From assembly GCA_025922795.1 (NCBI GenBank), contig JAICHC010000237.1:1-5434 (forward strand): a stretch of DNA of 5,434 nucleotides. Reading direction: 5' to 3'. Numbering within the stretch: the first letter of the stretch is position 1; each line of letters starts with the position of its first letter. Both the position numbers and the translations under genes were made by a program. The notes below the pieces were generated by a model that saw only the letters and a program-made list of their open reading frames with translations, ran no database searches and was not told the DNA's origin. Positions 1 to 5,434 of this stretch are shown here, one piece after another. Source of the stretch: Candidatus Binatia bacterium (GTDB lineage Bacteria > Desulfobacterota_B > Binatia > UBA9968).

Positions 1-2658
1 AACCGGTTCACGCAGAAAGCTCAAGAAGCAATCAGTGCAGCGCAAACCAAGGCTGCTTCTTATGGCCATCAACAACTTGACGTCGAACATCTGCTGGCAT
101 CGCTGCTCGAGCAGGAAGGCGGCCTAGCAAGTTCAATCCTCGGCAAACTTTCGATCCATATGGACGGGCTCAAGCGGCGCATCGAACATGAGCTTGAGCG
201 CATGCCCAAGGTTTCACAGCCCGCGGGCGCGGCAAATCAGATCTACATAACCAGCCGTTTGAATGGCTTTCTGGCGCACGCCGACGAGGAAGCCCGGAAA
301 CTCAAAGACGAATACATTTCCATAGAACATATCCTGCTGGCGATGACCGACGACTCAGGCGCAGCCGGACGCATCTTCAAGGAATTTGGCATCACCCGCG
401 AACAGTTGGCCCGTGCGCTCAAAGAGATCCGCGGCAATCAGCGGGTAACGTCACAGAATCCAGAAGCTACCTATGAAGCTCTCGGAAAATACGGCCGCGA
501 CTTCACCCAACTTGCCGCGCAAGGAAAGCTTGATCCGGTAATCGGCCGGGATGAAGAAATAAGGCGTGTCGTTCAGGTACTGTCGCGTCGGAGCAAAAAC
601 AATCCGGTGCTTATTGGTGATCCCGGCGTCGGCAAGACCGCGATTGTCGAGGGGCTGGCGCAGCGGGTGGTGCGCGGCGACGTGCCGGAGAGTCTCAAAA
701 ACAAGCGGGTCATTGCATTGGACATGGGCGCGCTGATTGCCGGAGCAAAATACCGCGGCGAATTTGAAGAGCGCCTCAAAGCCGTGCTCAAAGAGGTGCA
801 GGAATCGCACGGAGAGATCGTTCTTTTCATCGACGAGCTGCACACGGTGGTGGGCGCGGGAGCCGCCGAAGGCGCCATGGATGCCTCCAATCTGCTAAAA
901 CCGTTGCTGGCTCGCGGTGAGCTTCACTGCATCGGCGCCACAACGTTGGATGAGTACCGAAAACACGTGGAAAAAGATCGAGCGCTCGAGCGCCGCTTTC
1001 AGCCGGTCTTGGTTGAGGAGCCGAACGTCGAGGACACGATCTCGATCCTCCGTGGCCTTCGCGAGCGCTATGAGCTCCATCACGGCGTGCGCATCAAAGA
1101 TGCCGCGCTCGTCACCGCAGCGGTGCTCTCGCACCGCTACATTACCGATCGGTTTTTGCCCGACAAGGCGATCGACCTTGTCGATGAGGCGGCTGCCAAG
1201 CTCCGCACCGAGATCGAATCGATGCCGACCGAGCTCGACGAAGTTTCTCGCCGCGTCATGCAGCTCGAAATCGAGCGGGAAGCACTGCGCAAAGAGAGCG
1301 ATGCAGCCTCACGCGATCGCCTGAAAAAATTGGAAAATGAGCTGGCAGACCTTCAAGCCGAGCAACAACAACTTCGCGCGCGCTGGGAGCTGGAGAAGCA
1401 GGCCGTTGCTCGCGTTCGCGGCATCAAAGAACAGATTGAAAAAACCAGATTGGACATGGAGCAAGCCGAGCGCCAGTACGATCTCAATCGTGTCGCCGAA
1501 CTTAAATACGGTAAGCTGGCGCAGCTCGAGCGGCAATTGGCCGACGAAGAGAAAAGACTTAAAGAACAGGGAAACATGCAGCTGATCAAGGAGGAAGTCG
1601 ACGAGGACGACATTGCGGCCGTGGTCGCGCGCTGGACGGGTATTCCGGTTGCGAAACTTCTCGAAGGCGAGAAGGAAAAGCTGCTCCAGCTTGGCGAGCA
1701 CCTGCACAAGCGCGTGGTCGGCCAAGACGAAGCGGTGGAAGCGGTTGCCGACGCGGTGATCCGCGCGCGCTCGGGACTCAAGGATCCCAACCGGCCAATC
1801 GGGTCGTTTATTTTTCTCGGACCCACCGGTGTCGGCAAGACGGAATTGGCCCGCGCTTTGGCCGAGTTCTTATTTGATAACGAGGCCAATATGGTGCGCA
1901 TCGACATGTCCGAATACCAGGAGCGTCATACGGTGGCGCGTCTGATCGGCGCGCCGCCCGGCTATGTAGGCTACGATGAAGGCGGCCAATTGACGGAAGC
2001 AGTGCGACGGCGGCCGTATTCGGTAATTCTATTCGACGAGATCGAGAAAGCGCATACCGATGTCTTTAACGTCTTGCTGCAAATCCTCGATGACGGCCGC
2101 TTGACTGACGGTCATGGTCGCACCGTAGACTTCAAAAACACGGTGGTGATCATGACTTCCAACGTCGGCAGCCAACTGATCCTCGCCTATCGCGGCGGCG
2201 ATGATCCGGAGTCCTTCCAGCAAATGAGGAGTGAGGTGCTCAGTGCGCTGCGTCAGCAGTTCCGGCCGGAGTTTCTCAATCGCGTCGACGAAATTGTCGT
2301 GTTCCACAGCCTCTCGCGCGAGCATTTAAAAGAGATCGTGGAGATTCAGCTCGAGCGGCTGCGGGCGCGTCTCACCGAGCGTCATATTACGCTTCAGCTG
2401 ACGGAGCCGGCGCGCGAACATCTGGCGGCCGTCGGTTATGATCCCAGCTATGGCGCGCGACCGTTGAAAAGAGTGATCCAGAAAGAGCTGGAAACTCCCT
2501 TGGGCCGTTCATTACTGAAGGGCGATATCAAAGACGGCCAAACGGTAATCGTGGACTATGACCGAGCGAGAAGCGGACTGACGTTCAGCGCTCAAGGGTC
2601 AACCGAAACGGCAAAGGCCGCTAACGGCGATTCAAGAGCAAGCGCTTCGGCGGCGTAG
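1..2658 (+). CDS. clpB: ATP-dependent protein disaggregase ClpB (5' end cut by window edge)
   Basis: This is a hexameric Hsp100 AAA+ chaperone of the cytosol that threads aggregated proteins through its central pore, together with DnaK/DnaJ/GrpE. The frame is open from base 1; 885 codons are visible and, judged against known ClpB N-termini, only about 2-5 are missing. Numbering here is from the first visible codon. The Clp N-domain, a double repeat, covers about 1-145. NBD1 has Walker A GDPGVGKT (206-213), pore-loop Tyr251 in AKYRG, Walker B ending in Asp278-Glu279, and arginines 331-332. A coiled-coil M domain spans about 410-530, which separates ClpB from ClpA and matches the full-length form. 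NBD2 has Walker A GPTGVGKT (607-614), pore Tyr655 in GYVG, Walker B Asp679-Glu680, Arg761 in FLNR and sensor-2 Arg820 in GARP. All key residues are present. The last ~23 residues form an Ala/Ser-rich tail beyond the conserved core. The promoter lies outside the window, and no clear terminator follows the TAG stop. Confidence 0.97.
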   Translation, partial: NRFTQKAQEAISAAQTKAASYGHQQLDVEHLLASLLEQEGGLASSILGKLSIHMDGLKRRIEHELERMPKVSQPAGAANQIYITSRLNGFLAHADEEARKLKDEYISIEHILLAMTDDSGAAGRIFKEFGITREQLARALKEIRGNQRVTSQNPEATYEALGKYGRDFTQLAAQGKLDPVIGRDEEIRRVVQVLSRRSKNNPVLIGDPGVGKTAIVEGLAQRVVRGDVPESLKNKRVIALDMGALIAGAKYRGEFEERLKAVLKEVQESHGEIVLFIDELHTVVGAGAAEGAMDASNLLKPLLARGELHCIGATTLDEYRKHVEKDRALERRFQPVLVEEPNVEDTISILRGLRERYELHHGVRIKDAALVTAAVLSHRYITDRFLPDKAIDLVDEAAAKLRTEIESMPTELDEVSRRVMQLEIEREALRKESDAASRDRLKKLENELADLQAEQQQLRARWELEKQAVARVRGIKEQIEKTRLDMEQAERQYDLNRVAELKYGKLAQLERQLADEEKRLKEQGNMQLIKEEVDEDDIAAVVARWTGIPVAKLLEGEKEKLLQLGEHLHKRVVGQDEAVEAVADAVIRARSGLKDPNRPIGSFIFLGPTGVGKTELARALAEFLFDNEANMVRIDMSEYQERHTVARLIGAPPGYVGYDEGGQLTEAVRRRPYSVILFDEIEKAHTDVFNVLLQILDDGRLTDGHGRTVDFKNTVVIMTSNVGSQLILAYRGGDDPESFQQMRSEVLSALRQQFRPEFLNRVDEIVVFHSLSREHLKEIVEIQLERLRARLTERHITLQLTEPAREHLAAVGYDPSYGARPLKRVIQKELETPLGRSLLKGDIKDGQTVIVDYDRARSGLTFSAQGSTETAKAANGDSRASASAA

Positions 2659-2661
2659 CAG

Positions 2662-2887
2662 ATGTTTGAGCGGCGGAGAATCGCGAATGCAAGAATTTCC
2701 CGATTGACAGCGTTCATAAATGCGACCTCTGCCGATACCCAAGATGGTCGTCCGCACGTAGTTTCTGTTGGATTTGATATCGACGGGGACAGGATTGTGT
2801 TTACGACGTCCACGAGTCGTGAAGGCTCGCGCAGCCGCTATTCTTTCGAGATTCCAGAATGAAAGCGCCGCCCGTGCGCAGTCATGA
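2662..2887 (+). pseudogene. Relic of a PPOX-type flavin/F420-binding split-barrel protein
   Basis: An ATG three bases after the clpB stop opens a 66-codon frame ending at 2862. Residues 27-48 (DTQDGRPHVV, then GFDIDGDRIVFTT) resemble the first strands of pyridoxamine-5'-phosphate-oxidase-like proteins, where DGRPHVVPV followed by F-x-x-DGDRI is common. The segment before it (ARISRL, then about five extra residues, then ATSADTQDG) looks like the usual ARVARLAT-type start with a small insertion. After FTTSTS the frame loses its resemblance. The next frame, from about 2819 to the TGA at 2885-2887, reads VKAR and a short tail, which fits the family's VKARNLRRDP region better, so a frameshift near 2817-2819 is likely. 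Real members are about 130-150 residues, so most of the barrel is missing. There is no convincing ribosome binding site. It could still be a translated small protein, but a degraded fragment fits better. The family call rests on motif recognition only. Confidence 0.5.
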
Positions 2888-2905
2888 ACCCGCGTCGAGG
2901 GACGA

Positions 2906-3733
2906 TCAACCCAGGTAATAAATCAGACCAAGGCCGCAAACACGAGCACGATGATCAGCAGCGCGTCCGGCTCGATAAAGCTAATCCGCTGCTCGGCATG
3001 ATAAAGCTGCCCCATCACGGTGATCGCGATGACCAGAATCGCGGCAAAACACGTGACGACGTGCGCCTGCGACGCCACTGCCATGAGCGAGCCGTCATAG
3101 GCGAGATCTATCGGCGCTAACAGAAGCAGGTTAAACGCTATGCTACCAAAGACGTTGCCGACCACGAGTGGGAATGCGCGCCATGCGAACCGCGGTGAGC
3201 CCGGCAACAAGCTCAGGGAGCGTCGTGGAAAATGGCAGGAAGACCGTCCCAAAAAAAGTGTTGCCCGAGCCCGGTCAGCTCGGCCAGTCGGTCGGCGGAG
3301 CGCGCGAGTATGGGCGCCGCAACGAAGATCAGGCCCGCGGACATCAGGTAAGTAACCGATCAGCGGCTTGCGCACAGCTGCCCCTACACTGACGCGTTTC
3401 GCTTCCTGGCCCGCCTGCTTTGCCGCAAACTGCTGGTCAAAGAAGACGAGTCGCAGGCCCAGGAAGTATGCTCCGACGACGAACCAAAGCCCGATGCCCC
3501 ACTCCGCCGACACTCACGTTGAGCCGATCCGGGATGAACACGGCGATACCCGTGATGGCCAGCAAGGTCATGGCCATCGTCCCTGAAAGCGCGTGCGCCG
3601 CCGCCCGCGACAGCATTCGCCCCCGCGATGGCTGCAGCATGTCAAGACCGGCCAGGACCAGCATCTTCATGAGCGCCGCGCCCAACAAATCTCCTAGTGT
3701 TGCGCAGTTTATAGTCATCTTGATACGAGGCAT
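2906..3733 (-). pseudogene. Decayed CaCA-family sodium/calcium antiporter, N-terminally truncated with about five frameshifts
   Basis: The intact family consists of inner-membrane cation exchangers with two inverted alpha-repeats. Read from 3733 downward, the protein is recoverable only by changing frame. From 3697 to about 3515 comes a helix-rich stretch starting LGDLLGAALMKMLVLAG, which looks like the end of alpha-repeat 1 and the following helices. From 3513 to about 3350 comes WGIGLWFVVGAYFLGL and a charged loop. From 3350 to 3264 comes YLMSAGLIFVAAPILA and SADRLAELTGLG. From 3262 to about 3182 comes NTFFGTVFLPFSTTLPELV, with the hallmark TLPEL at 3209-3223. From about 3180 to 2938 comes PLVVGNVFGSIAFNLLLL (GNVFGS at 3142-3159) and more helices. 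From 2935 to the stop at 2906-2908 comes GLGLIYYLG. Four changes each skip one base, near 3514, 3352, 3263 and 3181; the fifth, near 2936, is a shift of two or minus one. The N-terminal part, with the first half of alpha-repeat 1, is absent. Alpha-repeat 2 reads GSIAFN where GSN-x-FN is usual. The clean neighbouring genes argue against general sequencing error. Confidence 0.8.
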
Positions 3734-3744
3734 CGGTTTGCGGT

Positions 3745-3774
3745 TTGATTATTTCCAACGTTCTGTCCTTTTAT
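3745..3774 (+). promoter_or_regulatory. Possible weak sigma-70-type promoter for ndh
   Basis: TTGATT at 3745-3750 and TTTTAT at 3769-3774 are separated by 18 bases, each matching four of six consensus positions. It lies just upstream of the antiporter relic's truncated end and points toward ndh, giving a leader of about 115 bases that would contain both inverted repeats. Matches this weak occur by chance, and the sigma-factor preferences of this organism are unknown. Confidence 0.17.
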
Positions 3775-3792
3775 GGGTCGGGTACCGCTCCA

Positions 3793-3826
3793 CTTGCGCA
3801 GGGAATCAATTCCCAATCTTCGCAAG
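3793..3826. repeat. Nested inverted repeat upstream of ndh
   Basis: The outer arms CTTGCG (3793-3798) and CGCAAG (3821-3826) are perfect reverse complements. Inside them GGGAAT (3801-3806) and ATTCCC (3809-3814) are also perfect reverse complements around a two-base centre. As DNA, the inner 14-bp near-palindrome could be an operator for a dimeric regulator. As RNA, the whole would fold into an interrupted 12-bp stem with an asymmetric internal loop (2 versus 6 bases), though the two-base centre is too tight for a loop, so the innermost pairs would open. It ends about 70 bases before the ndh start. It is not a classical terminator, because no T-run follows on either strand. The structure is seen directly; any role in ndh control is inference. 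Confidence 0.45.
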
Positions 3827-3864
3827 ACAGCAACGGAGATTTGGATCGAAACGACGCTGATAGA

Positions 3865-3885
3865 ATGAGGTTAAAAATCCCTCAT
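3865..3885 (+). promoter_or_regulatory. Small hairpin just before the ndh start
   Basis: ATGAGG (3865-3870) pairs perfectly with CCTCAT (3880-3885) around a nine-base A/T-rich loop, ending ten bases before the annotated start codon. The 5' arm contains GAGG, the only purine-rich Shine-Dalgarno-like core near the start, but it is about 25 bases away in linear sequence. If the hairpin forms, that core would be paired, and the stem would sit where an initiating ribosome binds. A six-base stem is short enough to be coincidental. Confidence 0.3.
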
Positions 3886-3895
3886 CACCGCACCC

Positions 3896-5227
3896 ATGAG
3901 TCGGTTCAGGACATCTAAGATAAATATGGCAAGTGCTTCGACGCAAGAGAACACCCAACGCCCCAAAGTGATCATTGTCGGCGGCGGCTTCGGCGGTCTC
4001 TATGCGGCCAAAGCATTGTCGAATGAACCTGTCGAAGTCACACTAATCGATCGTAAGAACCATCACACTTTCCAGCCGTTGCTTTACCAAGTCGCCTTGG
4101 CCGTGCTCGCGCCCGGCGAAATCGCTTCACCCTTGCGTCATGTCTTGCGTAAGGCTCGCAACGTTCAAGTCCTTTTGGCTGATGTTGTGGGATTCGACAC
4201 CGCCGGCAGTCGCGTGAAGCTCAGCGGCGGGGCGCAACTTGACTACGATTATCTAATCGTTGCCGCCGGAGCACGCCATGCGTACTTTGGTCATGACGAA
4301 TGGGAAGCGGACGCGCCGGGGCTCAAAACCTTGGAGGATGCGGTGGACATTCGCCGCCGGTTGTTGCTCGCTTTCGAGAAGGCGGAACGCGACGCGCTCT
4401 TAACCGGCAGGCAAAGACCGCCGACCTTCGCCGTGATCGGCGGCGGCCCCACGGGCGTGGAGCTGGCGGGCGCAATTGCCGACCTCGCGCGAATGACCCT
4501 GGCAAAAGATTTCAAAGCGATCGACACGACAAAAGCGCACGTCCGGCTTTATGAAGGCGCGCCCCGCATTCTAGGCACGTTTTCGGAAACCTCCTCCCGG
4601 CGCGCTGAGCAGCAACTAAAGGAGCTTGGAGTCGAGGTTTGCACCCACAGCATGGTGACAGCGGTTGAGCCCGGGCGGATTAAAGTCGCGGACCAGTGGA
4701 TCGTAACAGATGTCACTGTGTGGGCCACGGGAGTCGCTGCGTCGCCACTCGGTAAGGAACTTGGCGCGGAAGTCGATCGCGCCGGACGGGTACCCATCGA
4801 ACAGGACTTGAGCCTTGGCGGCCGTCGCGAGGTCTTTGTGATCGGCGACATGTCGGCTCTCACGGACGTGAACGGCACCCGGGTTCCGGGTCTGGCCGCG
4901 GCCGCGACACAGCAGGGAAAGACAGCGGCGGCGAATATTCTGCGCGACCTGCGCGGCCAAACACGTCTCGCGTTCAAATACGACGACCGGGGAACTATGG
5001 CAACCATCGGATACCAGCGCGCCGTGGCGGAATTCGGAAGCCGGAAGTTGCACGGATCAGTCGCCTGGCTTCTTTGGTCGGTCGTTCACGTCTTTCTGCT
5101 CATCGGCTTTCGCAGTCGTGTAGCGGTGATGACCCAATGGATATGGGCGTACTTGACACGCCGGGGAAGCAGCCCGCTCATTACCGAATATCAAACGAAA
5201 GACTCTGGTACGAAGCAAACGGAATAA
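3896..5227 (+). CDS. ndh: Type II NADH:quinone oxidoreductase (NDH-2)
   Basis: This is a single-subunit FAD flavoprotein on the cytoplasmic face of the inner membrane that oxidises NADH and reduces quinone without pumping protons. At 443 residues it has normal family length. The FAD-binding Rossmann motif GGGFGG is at 29-34. The segment at 56-80 (HHTFQPLLYQVA onward) is family-typical. The NADH-binding Rossmann motif IGGGPTG is at 181-187, with acidic Glu220 ending the strand. WATGV at 276-280 and VIGDMS at 315-320 are the FAD-contacting motifs of two-dinucleotide-binding flavoproteins. ATQQGK at 337-342 matches the A-x-QQG quinone-site motif. Hydrophobic 388-405 and the amphipathic stretch at about 408-421 fit the C-terminal membrane anchor. 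There are no frameshifts or missing key residues. Start choice is uncertain: neither ATG 3896 nor ATG 3926 (residue 11) has a well-spaced ribosome binding site, and the fold begins only at residue 24. The gene stands alone, divergent from the antiporter relic; no U-tailed terminator is seen after the TAA. Confidence 0.95.
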   Translation: MSRFRTSKINMASASTQENTQRPKVIIVGGGFGGLYAAKALSNEPVEVTLIDRKNHHTFQPLLYQVALAVLAPGEIASPLRHVLRKARNVQVLLADVVGFDTAGSRVKLSGGAQLDYDYLIVAAGARHAYFGHDEWEADAPGLKTLEDAVDIRRRLLLAFEKAERDALLTGRQRPPTFAVIGGGPTGVELAGAIADLARMTLAKDFKAIDTTKAHVRLYEGAPRILGTFSETSSRRAEQQLKELGVEVCTHSMVTAVEPGRIKVADQWIVTDVTVWATGVAASPLGKELGAEVDRAGRVPIEQDLSLGGRREVFVIGDMSALTDVNGTRVPGLAAAATQQGKTAAANILRDLRGQTRLAFKYDDRGTMATIGYQRAVAEFGSRKLHGSVAWLLWSVVHVFLLIGFRSRVAVMTQWIWAYLTRRGSSPLITEYQTKDSGTKQTE

Positions 5228-5244
5228 GCGTCATCCGGGCATAA

Positions 5245-5434
5245 CCGTACTTGGCCCGTCGATGGCTGCTACCCCCTCCCCCGCTGCTTGAGGAAATCAC
5301 AAGTGAAGAAAATATCGGCGACCAGAAAAAATGGCTTGTGCGTTGTGTGGCGCTCAGGGATTTCGAGGCCGATAATCAGGAGACACCTGATTGGATCAGT
5401 TCCGAAAATATTTTATCAGATTGTGGGCATGCAT
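5245..5434 (+). other. Open reading frame running off the right edge, unrecognised
   Basis: After the ndh stop, one plus-strand frame is open from 5245 to the window end (63 codons). It has no ATG; a TTG at 5251 is the first possible start, and no ribosome binding site is seen. From about 5284 the translation has an ordinary soluble composition: EEITSEENIGDQKKW, then RCVALRDFEADNQETPDW. I do not recognise a family. The stretch before it (5228-5283) includes a C-rich run and appears non-coding. It may be the start of a gene, a gene relic, or a chance open frame. Confidence 0.15.

Noticed and set aside
430..450. An internal translation start giving a short ClpB without the N-domain, as in E. 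coli
   Set aside because: At the corresponding linker position the valine codon is GTA (445-447), not GTG, and no ATG or ribosome binding site lies nearby.
1353..1907. A 184-codon open frame on the minus strand opposite clpB, plus several shorter ones at 243-437, 451-843, 573-890, 895-1134, 1309-1725 and 2029-2325
   Set aside because: They lie wholly within the intact clpB coding frame, have low-complexity Ser/Arg/Ala-rich or otherwise unrecognisable translations, and are expected opposite a long conserved GC-rich gene.
3420..3860. A 146-codon plus-strand open frame and neighbours at 2884-3120, 3140-3355, 3168-3392 and 3368-3586
   Set aside because: The translations are Arg/Pro/Ser-rich with no recognisable motif, while the opposite strand carries clear antiporter motifs over the same bases. 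These frames are shadows of the relic.
4549..5053. Minus-strand open frames of about 145-152 codons opposite ndh
   Set aside because: They overlap an intact, motif-complete ndh and show no family features.
5236..5258. CGGGC / GCCCG inverted repeat after the ndh stop as a terminator
   Set aside because: The stem is five pairs with a 13-base loop and no T-run follows; it is too weak to call a terminator.
5391..5418. TTGGAT with an A/T-rich stretch 16 bases on, as a promoter at the right edge
   Set aside because: The -10 match (TTATCA) is poor and no downstream gene is visible to support it.
1..5434. CRISPR arrays, tRNA or rRNA genes, insertion sequences or transposase genes
   Set aside because: I found no regularly spaced repeats, tRNA-like cloverleaf sequence, rRNA signature, transposase motif or terminal inverted repeats in the window.

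Overview
The window holds two intact, conserved bacterial genes with a short stretch of decayed genes between them. Both strong genes (a ClpB disaggregase and a type II NADH dehydrogenase) are typical of a free-living, aerobic, moderately GC-rich bacterium. The sequence does not fix the phylum. A Gram-negative soil or environmental lineage is plausible, but that is inference only.

Layout. Positions 1-2658 (+) carry clpB, which lacks only its first few codons at the left edge. Directly behind it, in the same reading frame after one stop codon, lies a short relic (about 2662-2887, +) that looks like a piece of a flavin/F420-binding split-barrel protein of the pyridoxamine-5'-phosphate-oxidase (PPOX) type. 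On the opposite strand, about 2906-3733 holds the wreck of a CaCA-family sodium/calcium antiporter. Its protein can be followed through all three minus-strand frames with five frame changes, and its N-terminal part is missing. Positions 3734-3895 are an intergenic region with two inverted repeats in front of ndh. Positions 3896-5227 (+) encode an intact type II NADH:quinone oxidoreductase. Positions 5228-5434 contain no gene I can recognise, only an open frame running off the right edge.

How the parts relate. ClpB works with the DnaK system to rescue aggregated proteins, and Ndh feeds electrons from NADH into the quinone pool without pumping ions. Nothing in the sequence ties the two together functionally. 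The 1.2 kb between them looks like a decaying spacer. The antiporter relic is convergent with clpB and divergent from ndh, so ndh probably has its own promoter in the intergenic region.

I do not see a new multi-gene system here. The points most worth a second look are the heavily frameshifted antiporter, the in-frame relic behind the clpB stop codon, and the nested inverted repeat upstream of ndh.
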